Shown: positions 1-9,449, counted from the first letter of the stretch. The stretch: DNA of 64,000 nt from Larsenimonas salina (GCF_023736155.1 NZ_JAMLJJ010000004.1:286358-350357); one strand, 5' to 3'. Numbers and translations: made by a program. Notes: generated by a model from the letters alone, not told the origin.

Positions 1-1100
1 TCAATCCGAATACGCCACTGCGCGACGCGCTTACCGAATACGCCACCGAGCAGGCCATCCGTAATACCGAACTGAGCGGCACCTATCGCCCGTTCTACAA
101 GCAGATTACTGCCAAGGCGATCGTGAATGCGCTGGTCGGTTTGCTGGCCTCAGGCGGTTCCACCAACCACACTATGCACTTGATCGCCATGGCCGCCGCC
201 GCCGGCATCACCCTGACCTGGGATGATTTTCACGATTTGTCCGAAGTGGTTCCGAGCCTGACCCGCATCTACCCGAACGGCCAGGCCGACATCAACCACT
301 TCCAGGCGGCCGGCGGCACCAGCTTTTTGATTCGCACCCTGCTTGACGCCGGCCTGATGCACGAAGACATCGACACCGTCTTCGGCACCACCATGGCCGA
401 TTATGTCAAGGAACCGTTTCTGGAAGACGGTAAACTGGTCTGGCGTGAAGGGCCAACGGCCTCACTCGACGAAGACGTACTGCGCAGCTGCGACAACCCG
501 TTCGCCCCGACAGGCGGACTGAGGGTACTTGAGGGCAACCTGGGGCGCGGCGTCATCAAGGTTTCGGCCATCGAGCCGGACAAGCGGTTCGTCGAGGCGC
601 CCGCTCGAATCTTCAGCGATCAGAACCAGCTGAAGGCCGCCTTCGACCAAGGTGAGCTCGATCGTGACGTGGTCGTTGTCGTACGGTTTCAAGGGCCACG
701 AGCCAACGGCATGCCTGAACTTCACAAGCTCACGCCGTACCTCGGCGTGCTTCAAGACCGCGGTTACAAAGTAGCACTCGTGACCGATGGCCGAATGTCC
801 GGCGCATCGGGTAAAGTACCTGCCGCGATACACATGACACCCGAAGCGCTGGATGGCGGGCCGCTTGCCAAGCTCAAGGACGGCGACATCGTCCGCCTCG
901 ACCCCGATAACTGCGAACTGAGCGCACGGGTGGACAGCGACGAATGGGCCAGCCGTGAGTGTCACCGCGAAAGCGTTGACCACTATCATCACGGCATGGG
1001 CCGAGAGCTGTTCGTCGGACTGCGTACCATGGTCGGCGGAGCGGAAGAAGGCGCCTGCAATTTCGGCAGCTTCGGGGATATCGAAGGAGAAAGTAAATGA
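1..1100 (+). CDS. edd: Phosphogluconate dehydratase, C-terminal part (5' end outside window)
   Basis: Entner-Doudoroff enzyme that dehydrates 6-phosphogluconate to 2-keto-3-deoxy-6-phosphogluconate (KDPG) in the cytoplasm, using a [4Fe-4S] cluster. The frame is open from base 3, so the gene begins before the window; the first residues read NPNTPLRDALTEYATE, and the motif SGGSTNHTMHL is characteristic of the IlvD/Edd family. The C-terminal part contains GRMSGASGKVPAAIH, also a family signature. About 365 residues of a usual 600-610 are present. The stop overlaps the glk start in an ATGA junction, so edd and glk are almost certainly co-transcribed and translationally coupled. The identity as Edd rather than IlvD rests on the sequence and on the glk, eda, pgl, zwf neighbourhood. 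Confidence 0.95.
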   Translation, partial: NPNTPLRDALTEYATEQAIRNTELSGTYRPFYKQITAKAIVNALVGLLASGGSTNHTMHLIAMAAAAGITLTWDDFHDLSEVVPSLTRIYPNGQADINHFQAAGGTSFLIRTLLDAGLMHEDIDTVFGTTMADYVKEPFLEDGKLVWREGPTASLDEDVLRSCDNPFAPTGGLRVLEGNLGRGVIKVSAIEPDKRFVEAPARIFSDQNQLKAAFDQGELDRDVVVVVRFQGPRANGMPELHKLTPYLGVLQDRGYKVALVTDGRMSGASGKVPAAIHMTPEALDGGPLAKLKDGDIVRLDPDNCELSARVDSDEWASRECHRESVDHYHHGMGRELFVGLRTMVGGAEEGACNFGSFGDIEGESK

Positions 1101-2056
1101 CACGCCCAGCTCTGGTCGGCGACATCGGGGGCACCAATGCCCGTTTTGCGTTGGTCACTCCCGGCAGTTTCGATCTGCACGACATCGAAACGCTTCCCTG
1201 CGCCGATTACGCCAATCTGGACGATGCCGTTCGCGCCTATCTCGAGAAGGTTGGCAGCAAGGCGCCCAAGGAAGCCTGCCTGGCGTTTGCCTGCCCCGTT
1301 CACGATGACACGGTCAAGATGACCAACAACCCGTGGCGGTTCAGCAAGCGCGCAATGAAGGAAGAACTCGGCCTCGATAACTTCAAGGCCATCAACGATT
1401 TCACCGCGATGGCGCTCGGCCTGCCCCACATTCCCGAAGAAGATCTGATCCAGATTGGCGGCGGACACAGTGAAAGCGGGCGCGCGCGACTCGTGATCGG
1501 CCCCGGCACCGGCCTGGGTGTTGCCGGCCTCGCGCCCAGCCAACGCTATTGGATACCGCTCTCGGCCGAGGGTGGCCACGCAAGTTTCGCCCCGACCGAT
1601 GATTTCGAGGTGAAGCTTCTGTGCTGGTTCCGTGAACAGTACGGTCGCGTCTCCATCGAGCGCATCCTGTGCGGTCAGGGCCTTCTGGACCTCTACCGGG
1701 CGCTGTGCGAATTTGCAGGCATTACGGCAACGCTCGATTCGCCGGCAGCCGTGACCGACGCCGCCCGTGAGGGCAACGAGCAGGCCAAGGGCGCAATCAT
1801 GCTCTTTTGCAAGATCCTGGGCGACGCCACCGGCGACGCCGCGCTGACCCTTGGTGCCCGCGGCGGTGTCTATCTGTGCGGTGGCGTGCTTCCTCGCATT
1901 CTCGACTTCCTTCAGGAAAGCGACTTCCGCCGGGCCTTCGCCGACAAGGGCCGCATGGGGCACTACACTGACAGCATCGCCACCTGGGTCGTCAAAGCCA
2001 AGTGGACAGGACTTCTGGGTGCCGCCGAAGCACTGCACAATGAGGAGGTGTCATGA
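1097..2056 (+). CDS. glk: Glucokinase
   Basis: ATP-dependent phosphorylation of free glucose to glucose 6-phosphate in the cytoplasm. The 319-residue protein is the usual length of the bacterial Glk family (not ROK). The N-terminal phosphate-binding loop VGDIGGTNARFAL, the segment INDFTAMALGLP containing the catalytic aspartate, and the adenosine-binding stretch GPGTGLGVAGL are visible. It overlaps edd by four bases upstream and the mutarotase gene by four bases downstream, giving a tight operon. With the sugar symporter at 8.0-9.4 kb it implies that hexose enters unphosphorylated rather than by a PTS. Confidence 0.95.
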   Translation: MTRPALVGDIGGTNARFALVTPGSFDLHDIETLPCADYANLDDAVRAYLEKVGSKAPKEACLAFACPVHDDTVKMTNNPWRFSKRAMKEELGLDNFKAINDFTAMALGLPHIPEEDLIQIGGGHSESGRARLVIGPGTGLGVAGLAPSQRYWIPLSAEGGHASFAPTDDFEVKLLCWFREQYGRVSIERILCGQGLLDLYRALCEFAGITATLDSPAAVTDAAREGNEQAKGAIMLFCKILGDATGDAALTLGARGGVYLCGGVLPRILDFLQESDFRRAFADKGRMGHYTDSIATWVVKAKWTGLLGAAEALHNEEVS

Positions 2057-2904
2057 GCGAGTCGCTCTCAGCGCTCATCGAACAGACACAAGGTCGGCGC
2101 GATGCGACGTGGCACGACTTTTCGGTTCACGTCATCAATGAAGCATGGGGCAGCCTTGTGGTTGCCCATCAAGGCGCCCAGCTTCTGCACTTCGCGCCCA
2201 AGGGTCAGCGCAACTGGCTTTGGACCACCCCTACGCCCAAACCTGCTCCGGGCGCCATTCGCGGCGGTATACCGCTGTGCTGGCCATGGTTCGGTGACGC
2301 CGATACTGCCGGTGAACCGGCCCATGGGCGTGCACGAACCGCAACGTGGCGCCTCGACGCCGTCGATGAGCATGAAGAAGGCGTTGAGCTGCATCTGACG
2401 CCGACGGAGCCGCTCGATTCGCAGCTCACGCCGCGCGTGGTCATTCAGGCCAATGCCAAACGACTCAACGTCGAGCTGATCACGGAACACACCGGCGACA
2501 CGCCCACGAGCTTCACCCAGGCCCTGCACACGTACCTAAGCGTCGATGATGCCTTCGACGTCCGCATTGAAGGCCTGGCCGGCGCGCGCTATCTCGATAA
2601 GCTCGAGGGGTTCAAGGAAAAGACCCAACAGGGCGAGCTCGGCATTCGCGGCGGGCTTGATCGCATCTATCACTCAAGCCGCCCCCTGTTGTTGCGCTCA
2701 GGCTCGGCTCAGCGCCGCATTGCCAAGCAGGGCAGCGATTCAAGCGTGGTCTGGCATCCGGGCGACCAACGCCCTGGCGACATTCCCGCCGAGGAAAACA
2801 CGCACTTTGTCTGCGTGGAAGCCGCATGTACTCAGCTCGACCGTGTCTGGCTTGCCCCCGGCAGCCAACATCTTCTCTCCCAGCATCTCTCGCTCGAGGA
2901 ATGA
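2053..2904 (+). CDS. D-hexose-6-phosphate mutarotase (YeaD-type aldose 1-epimerase)
   Basis: Member of the galactose mutarotase-like beta-sandwich superfamily, in the YeaD branch thought to interconvert the anomers of glucose 6-phosphate. The 283-residue protein has the family features GGIPLCWPWFG near residue 73, GxAR (HGRARTATW) near residue 93, the QALHTYLSVDD strand around residue 156 and the closing FVCVEAA segment. It starts inside the end of glk (ATGA overlap) with GAGGAG-like bases a few positions upstream, so it belongs to the edd-glk operon. Supplying the correct anomer of glucose 6-phosphate to Zwf is the likely role; this is inferred from family and context. Confidence 0.88.
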   Translation: MSESLSALIEQTQGRRDATWHDFSVHVINEAWGSLVVAHQGAQLLHFAPKGQRNWLWTTPTPKPAPGAIRGGIPLCWPWFGDADTAGEPAHGRARTATWRLDAVDEHEEGVELHLTPTEPLDSQLTPRVVIQANAKRLNVELITEHTGDTPTSFTQALHTYLSVDDAFDVRIEGLAGARYLDKLEGFKEKTQQGELGIRGGLDRIYHSSRPLLLRSGSAQRRIAKQGSDSSVVWHPGDQRPGDIPAEENTHFVCVEAACTQLDRVWLAPGSQHLLSQHLSLEE

Positions 2905-2907
2905 GCC

Positions 2908-3771
2908 ATGGCCGCTCTCGCGCCCTTGATCATCAGCCTTCGTCAGCTTCACCACTACGATGAACTGCAAACCACCCACGCGCTCGCCGACTGGATCGAA
3001 GCCCGCGTCGACGAGGGGCTGACCTGGTTCTGCCTGGCCCCGACCTACGGCGACGGCGAACACCAGGCGCGCTTTGGCCAGGCGCTGTTTAGCCGCCCGG
3101 GGCTCTCATCCAGGGTCAACGTGATGGTCAAGGCCGGCATTGTGCCGGCCCATCTCGATACCTCCGGTCGGCACGTCAAGCACTACGACACCGGCTCCAA
3201 TACGCTGGCCCACGTCATCGATCACCAGCTTGAAATGCTGAATCTCGAGCGCATCGAGCTGTTTCACCTGCATCGCCCAGACCCGCTGATGGACCATGCA
3301 ACGGTCGGTCATGTGCTTGATGAAGGCATCGCTTCAGGCAAGCTTGGTCACATCGGCGTTTCGCACTTTCTGCCAGCCCAGTGGCGCAGACTTCAGACCG
3401 CGATGAGCGCCCCACTTCGCTGCGGCGAGCTTGAACTCTCGATCCCCCGCTCCGAAGCGCTGTTCGATGGGCTATGGGACGCAATGTGCGTCGACAACAT
3501 CATGCCGCTTGCCTGCTCGCCGCTCTGTGGCGGCCGGCTGTTCGAAAGCCTTCTGGGCTCACTGCTGGCCGAGCGGGCTCAGGACTACGGCGTCAGTGCA
3601 GCAAGCCTCGCCATGGCCTGGCTCAACACCCTGCCTCATGCGCCCACCCCGGTTGTCGGTACGCTTAAACCCGCGCACCTTCGAACGCTTCTTGACCACG
3701 CAAGCCTCCAGCTCGACCGCGTCACCTGGTTCGAACTGCTTGAAGCCGCCCGCGCCCACCGCGTCTTCTGA
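2908..3771 (+). CDS. Aldo/keto reductase family protein with altered tetrad
   Basis: TIM-barrel aldo/keto reductase of 287 residues, NADPH-dependent oxidoreductase by family. The lysine strand (NVMVKAG), the histidine strand (LFHLHRPDP) and the tyrosine of TYG are present. The position that normally carries the catalytic aspartate (FDTAxxYG in the family) reads FCLAPTYG here, so the aspartate appears to be replaced by cysteine. The gene begins 4 bases after the mutarotase stop and closes the edd operon. Substrate unknown; the operon position suggests a sugar or sugar-derived aldehyde, but the unusual tetrad leaves open a reduced or non-reductase role. Confidence 0.82.
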   Translation: MAALAPLIISLRQLHHYDELQTTHALADWIEARVDEGLTWFCLAPTYGDGEHQARFGQALFSRPGLSSRVNVMVKAGIVPAHLDTSGRHVKHYDTGSNTLAHVIDHQLEMLNLERIELFHLHRPDPLMDHATVGHVLDEGIASGKLGHIGVSHFLPAQWRRLQTAMSAPLRCGELELSIPRSEALFDGLWDAMCVDNIMPLACSPLCGGRLFESLLGSLLAERAQDYGVSAASLAMAWLNTLPHAPTPVVGTLKPAHLRTLLDHASLQLDRVTWFELLEAARAHRVF

Positions 3772-3802
3772 TAACGCGCGACGCCCCACCTTTTCGCCAG
3801 CC

Positions 3803-3839
3803 AAAAAAAACCCGTTGACCAGATGGTCAACGGGCGAAA
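3803..3839. terminator. Bidirectional rho-independent terminator between the edd and eda operons
   Basis: A perfect 10-bp stem, CCCGTTGACC at 3811-3820 and GGTCAACGGG at 3825-3834 with a 4-base loop, is flanked on the left by eight A residues (a U-run for leftward transcripts). It lies between the convergent aldo/keto reductase and eda genes and best serves the leftward zwf-pgl-eda transcript. Confidence 0.88.
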
Positions 3840-3875
3840 ACAACAGCCGAGGCTGTCGAGAGAGAGTCGGTGCGC

Positions 3876-4541
3876 TCAGTGGCGCTTCAAAAACTCTGCG
3901 GTTTCCTGGGCAAGCTTTCGAATGCCGTCCCAGTCCTCATTCTCAATCATGTCTTTCGGCATGACCCAAGAACCCCCTACGCACATGACGTTACGAAGCT
4001 TGAGGTAATTGCCTGCGTTGTCCGGCGTAATGCCGCCGGTCGGGCAGAACTTCACGTCACGAAGCGGCCCTGCCAGCGCTTTCAATGCCGGTACGCCGCC
4101 ACTGGATTCCGCCGGGAAAAACTTGAAACGACGATAGCCATACTGCCAGCCGTTGAGAAGCTCAGTGGCCGTGCTGATGCCTGGCAGAAGCGGCACCGGG
4201 CTTTGAATGCCGTACTCGAACAGGCGATCAGTGGTACCGGGTGTGACCACAAAATCGACGCCTGCATCTTCGGCAAGCTTGTACTGTTCGGGCGTCAGCA
4301 CTGTACCGGCCCCGATGCTGGCTTCCGGCAACGCGTCGCGCAGGCGATGAAGCGCTTCGAGCGCACAATCGGTACGAAGTGTTACCTCAAGTACCGGCAA
4401 GCCACCATCGTAGAGCGCCTTGCACAGTGGCACCGCGTCTTCGATGCGATTGATGGTCAACACCGGGATCACTTCACAGCGCTGGCAAATGCTGTCGATT
4501 TCGGCGGTACGGGTGGCGGGCAGCTGCTTGTCCACTGTCAT
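3876..4541 (-). CDS. eda: KDPG aldolase (2-dehydro-3-deoxyphosphogluconate aldolase)
   Basis: Cleaves KDPG to pyruvate and glyceraldehyde 3-phosphate, the last specific step of the Entner-Doudoroff pathway; many family members also act on 4-hydroxy-2-oxoglutarate. The 221-residue protein shows VIPVLTI near the N terminus, the EVTLRT strand with the catalytic glutamate, GAGTVLT, and the Schiff-base lysine in RFKFFPAE. I chose the ATG at 4541 because AGGAG lies six bases upstream; a frame extension to 4571 lacks support. The gene is last in a leftward zwf-pgl-eda operon and is followed by a strong terminator. Confidence 0.95.
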   Translation of the reverse strand: MTVDKQLPATRTAEIDSICQRCEVIPVLTINRIEDAVPLCKALYDGGLPVLEVTLRTDCALEALHRLRDALPEASIGAGTVLTPEQYKLAEDAGVDFVVTPGTTDRLFEYGIQSPVPLLPGISTATELLNGWQYGYRRFKFFPAESSGGVPALKALAGPLRDVKFCPTGGITPDNAGNYLKLRNVMCVGGSWVMPKDMIENEDWDGIRKLAQETAEFLKRH

Positions 4542-4567
4542 GAAATTCTCCTGTCTAGGTGCCGGGC

Positions 4568-5275
4568 TCAAGGCGCCCAGTAAAGCGAAAGAGGCTCGGT
4601 CATGAAGGCGCGGATCGGAAGCTCCCGCGCGTCGTCACTGCTGAACGCTGTTGAAAATACGCGGCGCTTGTCCATGCCTGTGACGTGCACGTAGCGGCGC
4701 CTGGAATCCAAAAGAGCCTGGCGGCTGAACGAAATTCGCGCCTGGGTCACGCTTGGCGCATGCGCGGCAAGCAGCCGCTGGGTCGTCGTGAGACCATGCT
4801 CGAGTTCAGGGCTATCCGGGAACAGCGACGCCGTGTGGCCGTCACCGCCCATACCGAGAATCACCACGCTTGCCGGCCAGTGAAGCTCACCAACCTGCTG
4901 CTCGAGCGCATCCACGCCGGCCTCGGGTGTGTCGGCGTCGTTGACCAGCGGATGAAACAGCGCCGTGGCTGCCTCGTTTGCGATCAGATGCGTACGGACA
5001 AGCCGGGTATTGCTGTCATCATGAGCCTCGTCGACCCAGCGCTCATCAGCAAGGGTCACATCCACTCTGGACCACTCGAGCCGCTTTTGCGACAGCTCCT
5101 TGAAAAAGGGCACCGGCGTCGACCCGCCCGAAACGATCAGTGTCGCTCGACTCTGATGCTCGAGATCCTCACGCAAGGCCGCCGCAACGGCCTCGGCAAG
5201 TGATTCGGCCAGCGCCTGGCGCGGCTCAACGGTCTGCTCGGTCGAATCAGTAGTCTTCATACCAGGAGTACCCAT
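4568..5275 (-). CDS. pgl: 6-phosphogluconolactonase
   Basis: Hydrolyses 6-phosphoglucono-1,5-lactone to 6-phosphogluconate, between Zwf and Edd. The 235-residue protein has the DevB/Pgl family signatures [22 protein letters not shown] and [13 protein letters not shown]. Its start lies inside the end of zwf; the ATG at 5275 has AAGG directly before it and overlaps zwf by 29 bases, while an ATG at 5260 would shorten the overlap to 14 bases and remove five residues. Either way zwf and pgl are translationally coupled. A short gap of 26 bases separates it from eda. Confidence 0.94.
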   Translation of the reverse strand: MGTPGMKTTDSTEQTVEPRQALAESLAEAVAAALREDLEHQSRATLIVSGGSTPVPFFKELSQKRLEWSRVDVTLADERWVDEAHDDSNTRLVRTHLIANEAATALFHPLVNDADTPEAGVDALEQQVGELHWPASVVILGMGGDGHTASLFPDSPELEHGLTTTQRLLAAHAPSVTQARISFSRQALLDSRRRYVHVTGMDKRRVFSTAFSSDDARELPIRAFMTEPLSLYWAP

Positions 5276-6719
5276 CCTTAGTGATCATTGCAATGGAAGA
5301 CACCGGCCCCCAGGAGCCTGCCGGATAGCGCTTGGGCGCAACACCGCGTTTCTCCCAGCCTTCGATCAGCGTGTCCACCCACCGCCAGGCGTACTCGACC
5401 TCATCACGGCGAACGAACAGATACTGCTGCCCTTTCATGACCTCAAGCAGTAGTCGCTCGTAGGCGTCCGGGATACGGGCCTGCGGAAACGCGGTGTGGA
5501 AGTCCAGATTAAGCGGGCCCTGACGCAGGCGCATGCCCTTGTCCAGACCGCTGTCCTTGGTCAGTACCTGCAGCGAGATACCCTCTTCCGGCTGGAGCTT
5601 GATCACCAGCTTGTTCGAGGCCAGTGAGCGCTGGTCCGGATCAAAGATGTAGTGCGACTGTGGCCGGAAGTGAATCACGATCTGAGACAGCTTCTGCGGC
5701 ATGCGCTTGCCGGTTCTTAGATAGAACGGCACACCGGCCCAACGCCAGTTGGACACTTCCGTCTTGAAGGCCACGAAGGTTTCGGTGCGGCTCTCGGTGT
5801 TGGCATCTTCTTCCTCGAGATAGCCAGGCACCTGCTTGCCGTTCACCGCGCCGGAGACGTACTGCCCGCGCACCACATCGGTATCGAGCATGTCGCCCTC
5901 GATCGGGCGCAGCGCCTTGAGCACCTTGACCTTCTCATCTCGGATACTGTCGGAGTCGAGATTCGATGGCGGATCCATCGCGATCATGCACAGAAGCTGC
6001 ATTAGATGGTTTTGCACCATATCCCGCAACTGACCGGCCTGATCGAAATACCCCCAGCGCCCTTCGATGCCAACCGTTTCCGCCACCGTAATCTCGACGT
6101 GGGAAATCTTGCTTTGATTCCATTGATCGCCGAACAGCGGGTTGGCAAACCGCAGCGCCAGAAGGTTTTGAACCGTTTCCTTACCGAGATAATGGTCGAT
6201 TCGGTAGATGCTTGACTCATCGAAGACCGCACCGATGGCATCGTTGATCTCGATGGAGGTATCCAGGTCATAGCCGATCGGTTTTTCGACCACGACGCGA
6301 CTACGGTCATCCAGGCAGTTGGCACCGCTCAGGTGCTTGCAGATGTCCCCATAGAGACTTGCCGGCACCGAGAGGTAGATGACCATGGGCACCTCGCGGC
6401 CATCGCGCCAGTCGGTAATCCGGCTGTAGCCCTCGAGGGTCGTGAAATCGACCTGTGCGTAATCGAGCCGCTCAAGAAAACGCACCATGCTTTCTTCGGT
6501 ACGCTCGCTGGCATCAACACGGTGCTCTAGGGCATCGCGCACACGGGCCCGAAACGCATCGGGTTCGTAGTCCTGACGCGCAAGCCCGAGGATCCGGGTT
6601 TCATCGGCCAGGAGCCCTTCTCGATCAAGGTGATACAGCGCGACATACAGCTTGCGCAACGCAAGATCGCCAAGGGCACCGAATAATGCGAGGTCGACGG
6701 CCTGGGTCTCTTCAGTCAT
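5247..6719 (-). CDS. zwf: Glucose-6-phosphate 1-dehydrogenase
   Basis: Oxidises glucose 6-phosphate to 6-phosphoglucono-lactone with NADP+ (or NAD+), the entry to the Entner-Doudoroff and oxidative pentose phosphate routes. The 490-residue length is typical. The nucleotide-binding fold begins at [12 protein letters not shown] (GxxGDLA), and the substrate-binding and catalytic motif [13 protein letters not shown] contains the expected lysine and histidine. EKPIGYD is also present. First gene of the leftward zwf-pgl-eda operon, divergent from the HexR-type regulator, the arrangement known from Pseudomonas. Confidence 0.97.
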   Translation of the reverse strand: MTEETQAVDLALFGALGDLALRKLYVALYHLDREGLLADETRILGLARQDYEPDAFRARVRDALEHRVDASERTEESMVRFLERLDYAQVDFTTLEGYSRITDWRDGREVPMVIYLSVPASLYGDICKHLSGANCLDDRSRVVVEKPIGYDLDTSIEINDAIGAVFDESSIYRIDHYLGKETVQNLLALRFANPLFGDQWNQSKISHVEITVAETVGIEGRWGYFDQAGQLRDMVQNHLMQLLCMIAMDPPSNLDSDSIRDEKVKVLKALRPIEGDMLDTDVVRGQYVSGAVNGKQVPGYLEEEDANTESRTETFVAFKTEVSNWRWAGVPFYLRTGKRMPQKLSQIVIHFRPQSHYIFDPDQRSLASNKLVIKLQPEEGISLQVLTKDSGLDKGMRLRQGPLNLDFHTAFPQARIPDAYERLLLEVMKGQQYLFVRRDEVEYAWRWVDTLIEGWEKRGVAPKRYPAGSWGPVSSIAMITKDGYSWYEDY

Positions 6720-6872
6720 TCGACACTCCCATTGGACTAGTTAATTTACGCGCAACGTTAGCCATAACACGGGGTCCTCGCAACAATTTTTCGTAAACTT
6801 ACCAAAAAAAGACGCTTGAAGCTGGGCTTCGTTGTCCTGATACAGCATTAGGCGCTAGCATGCTGATTTCAC

Positions 6873-6888
6873 GTAGTAATTTCACCAC
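6873..6888. promoter_or_regulatory. Possible HexR operator in the zwf-hexR divergent region
   Basis: An imperfect inverted repeat, GTAGT at 6873-6877 and ACCAC at 6884-6888 with an AT-rich 6-base spacer, lies between zwf and the likely hexR start. The half-sites resemble published HexR motifs (TGTARTnnnAYTACA-like), but the spacing is about three bases longer than the classical palindrome, so the match is only suggestive. A second symmetric element, GTAA-AC-TTAC flanked by T and A runs, lies at 6789-6805. Low confidence; position in a divergent promoter is the main support. Confidence 0.3.
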
Positions 6889-6916
6889 AACAATCGGGCA
6901 ATTCTTTGTTGCCTTT

Positions 6917-7789
6917 ATGCAAGCAGCGAGTGACAGCGTGGCCCACGACCTTCTTTCAAAAATACGCCTGCGCCTGGACGATTTAAATCGCTCCGAACGC
7001 AAGGTCGCCGATGTCATTTTAGGCGACCCCGACGCCGCCACCGGGCTCAGTATCGCCATTCTGGCCCAGCACGCCGGTGTCAGCGAACCAACCGTCAACC
7101 GCTTTTGCCGCAACTTCGACACCAAGGGTTACCCGGATTTCAAGATCAAGCTAGCGCAAAGCCTAGCCGGGGGCACGCCTTACGTCAGCCAGAGTGTGGC
7201 CCACGATGATGACACGGCGACCTACACCAATAAAATCTTTGGTGCCAATATTCAGGCACTCGATGAAGCGCGTCGGGCGCTGGACAGCAAATTGATCGAG
7301 CGCATGGTGGATTACTTAATCCAGGCCAAGCAGATCAGCTTCTTCGGACTCGGCGCTTCAGGGCCGGTGGCGTTCGACGCCCAGCACAAGTTCTTTCGCT
7401 TCAATCTACCCGTGGCGGCCCATGACGACGTTCTCATGCAGCGCATGGTCGCCGCAGCGTCACGAACAGGCGACGTCATCGTTATCATTTCCAATACCGG
7501 GCGCACGCGCGATCTCGTCGACATCGCGCTTGAAGCGCGCCAGAACGGCGCCACGGTGCTCGGCCTTACGTCGGCGGACTCGCCGCTTTCAAGGGAATGT
7601 ACGGAAAGCCTGGCGGTTGCCTGCGCCGAGGACACCGACCACTACATGCCGATGACCTCACGCATGATTCACCTGGCGTTGATCGACGTGCTTGCCACCG
7701 GCGTTACGCTCCGTCGCGGCCCTGACTTCCTCCCTCACCTCAAAAAGATCAAGGACAGCCTCAAGCCAACGCGCTTTCCACTCGACTGA
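6917..7789 (+). CDS. hexR: RpiR/HexR-type transcriptional regulator
   Basis: RpiR-family regulator with an N-terminal winged helix-turn-helix ([19 protein letters not shown]) and a C-terminal SIS sugar-phosphate-binding domain ([21 protein letters not shown] and [18 protein letters not shown]). HexR binds KDPG and represses zwf, edd and related operons; here it sits divergent from zwf, which supports the name. The frame extends up to an ATG at 6860, but homologues begin near [19 protein letters not shown] chose ATG 6917 (290 residues); a GTG at 6938 is also possible. A start at 6860 would place the candidate operator inside the gene. Confidence 0.88.
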   Translation: MQAASDSVAHDLLSKIRLRLDDLNRSERKVADVILGDPDAATGLSIAILAQHAGVSEPTVNRFCRNFDTKGYPDFKIKLAQSLAGGTPYVSQSVAHDDDTATYTNKIFGANIQALDEARRALDSKLIERMVDYLIQAKQISFFGLGASGPVAFDAQHKFFRFNLPVAAHDDVLMQRMVAAASRTGDVIVIISNTGRTRDLVDIALEARQNGATVLGLTSADSPLSRECTESLAVACAEDTDHYMPMTSRMIHLALIDVLATGVTLRRGPDFLPHLKKIKDSLKPTRFPLD

Positions 7790-7934
7790 TCACTGTGCCG
7801 ACCCGACGCTTTAGCCCCTTGGTCTAATACGGCAACGCCACCGGCTTCTCTATGCTGAAGCTTAACATCAGTACAATGTCTAATCGCATGTTGCCTGGAA
7901 ACCTTTCACCGATTCAGACATAGTCCCCCCGCCC

Positions 7935-7947
7935 TGTGACAGTCACA
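7935..7947. promoter_or_regulatory. Perfect 13-bp palindrome upstream of the sugar symporter
   Basis: TGTGAC-A-GTCACA lies 66 bases before the symporter start, in the 223-base gap after hexR. The half-site resembles the CRP half-site TGTGA/TCACA, but the spacer is 3 rather than 6 bases, so CRP binding is not supported. It may be an operator for another dimeric regulator. No ORF was seen in this gap. Confidence 0.35.
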
Positions 7948-8012
7948 TATCAAGACCAAAGTCTGCAGGGTGCTTCAAACGTTAAAGACACGCCAAGACA
8001 AGGAGTCGCCTC

Positions 8013-9449
8013 ATGGCTGGTAGCTCAGGCCCTGCCCCGTCCAGCGGGCAGGATTACAAACCCGATGCGGTCGCGCATGCTGACATCGTGCCGATGGTCT
8101 GGTTCAGTTGCGGACTGGCTGCTCTGGCTGGCCTGCTGTTCGGTATGGACATCGGCGTCATTTCAGGCGCCCTGCCTTTCATCAAGCAGGAATTTCACCT
8201 CTCTACCGGCATGGAAGGCTGGATCGTAAGCTCGATGATGGTGGGCGCGGCCATCGGCGCCTTTTTTGCCGGCGGCATTTCAAACCGTTTTGGCCGACGC
8301 AAGGCCATGCTCTACAGCGCGGTGTTGTTCTTTTTCGGGGCCCTGGTGGCAGTTGTCGCCATCAATACGACGCTCTTGGTCGTCGCTCGCATCATGCTGG
8401 GGCTCGCCGTGGGCGTGGCGTCGTTCACCGCGCCACTGTATCTCTCGGAAGTTGCCCCTGAGCGTATTCGCGGCACCACCATTTCGTTCTATCAGTTGAT
8501 GGTTACCGTCGGTATCTTGGCGGCATTCGTCTCGAATCTGGCGTTCAGCTACATCGAAAGCTGGCGTTGGATGTTCGGCGTATTGATGATTCCGGCCGGC
8601 ATGCTGTTTCTTGGGGTCTTGATGGTGCCCAACAGCCCACGTTGGCTGGCGGCACATGATCGTTTCGACGAAGCACGCAACGTACTGAACAAGCTGCGCG
8701 GCAGCCGGGAAGAGATCGAATACGAGATCCAGGAAATCCAGGAAAGCCTTGAACAGAAAGAGCAAAGCCGAGGCTTTGACATGTTTAAGGAAAACCCCAA
8801 TTTCCGGCGTTCGGTTCTGCTTGGCGTCTCACTTCAGATTGTTCAGCAGTTCACTGGCATGAACGCGATCATGTATTTCGCGCCGCAGATTTTTGAAGCC
8901 TCCGGCTTCGAAGGCACCGCCGCACAGCTCTGGAGCACGGTCGCAACCGGTTTGGTTAACGTACTGGCCACCTTTATTGCCATCGGCTTTGTTGATCGCC
9001 TCGGCCGCAAGCCGATCCTGTATGCAGGCTTTTCGATCATGGCGATCAGCATGGCGGTACTGGCAACGATTCTCGGCATTGGTCCAAGCACCAGCTTCCT
9101 TCAATACACGGCCATGGGCGCACTGCTGGTATTTGTCGCAGGCTTCGCGATGTCTGCAGGCCCGCTGATCTGGACACTCTGCGCCGAGATTCAACCTCTT
9201 CGTGGCCGCGACTTCGGCATCAGCGCCTCGACAGTTGCGAACTGGGTCGGCAACTTTGCCGTCGGTCAGTTCTTCCCGATCATGCTGGTCGGCATCGGTG
9301 GCACAATGACGTTCGGTATTCTGGCGGCGCTAAACCTTCTGTTCATTGTTTTCACGCTGCTCTTGATTCCAGAAACCAAGGGCATATCGCTTGAAAAGAT
9401 TGAGAAGAATCTCATGGGCGGAAAGGCGCTTCGCGACATCGGCGCCTAA
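8013..9449 (+). CDS. Sugar/H+ symporter, MFS sugar-porter family (GalP/XylE/AraE type)
   Basis: Twelve-helix inner-membrane transporter of 478 residues that imports a hexose or pentose with protons. Sugar-porter signatures are present: NRFGRRKAML after helix 2, the helix 4 region MLGLAVGVASFTAPLYLSE, PNSPRWL at the end of helix 6, QQFTGMNAIMYFAP in helix 7 (sugar-binding QQxxGxN) and PETKG at the C terminus. An AAGGAG sequence lies eight bases before the ATG. It stands alone between hexR and a terminator. Neighbouring Entner-Doudoroff genes and glk point to glucose as a likely substrate, but family alone cannot settle galactose, xylose or arabinose. Confidence 0.9.
   Translation: MAGSSGPAPSSGQDYKPDAVAHADIVPMVWFSCGLAALAGLLFGMDIGVISGALPFIKQEFHLSTGMEGWIVSSMMVGAAIGAFFAGGISNRFGRRKAMLYSAVLFFFGALVAVVAINTTLLVVARIMLGLAVGVASFTAPLYLSEVAPERIRGTTISFYQLMVTVGILAAFVSNLAFSYIESWRWMFGVLMIPAGMLFLGVLMVPNSPRWLAAHDRFDEARNVLNKLRGSREEIEYEIQEIQESLEQKEQSRGFDMFKENPNFRRSVLLGVSLQIVQQFTGMNAIMYFAPQIFEASGFEGTAAQLWSTVATGLVNVLATFIAIGFVDRLGRKPILYAGFSIMAISMAVLATILGIGPSTSFLQYTAMGALLVFVAGFAMSAGPLIWTLCAEIQPLRGRDFGISASTVANWVGNFAVGQFFPIMLVGIGGTMTFGILAALNLLFIVFTLLLIPETKGISLEKIEKNLMGGKALRDIGA

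Noticed and set aside
989..2038. Long leftward open frame (349 codons) opposite glk
   Set aside because: It lies wholly antisense to glk and its neighbours, has no known motif, and is the usual product of GC-rich third positions. glk is clearly the real gene.
6888..6909. CAACAA ... TTGTTG inverted repeat near the hexR start as an operator
   Set aside because: The arms are short and repetitive, separated by a long spacer, and partly lie within the alternative coding start; likely chance.
7935..7947. CRP binding site before the symporter
   Set aside because: CRP needs a six-base spacer between TGTGA and TCACA; here it is three. Kept only as an unassigned palindrome.
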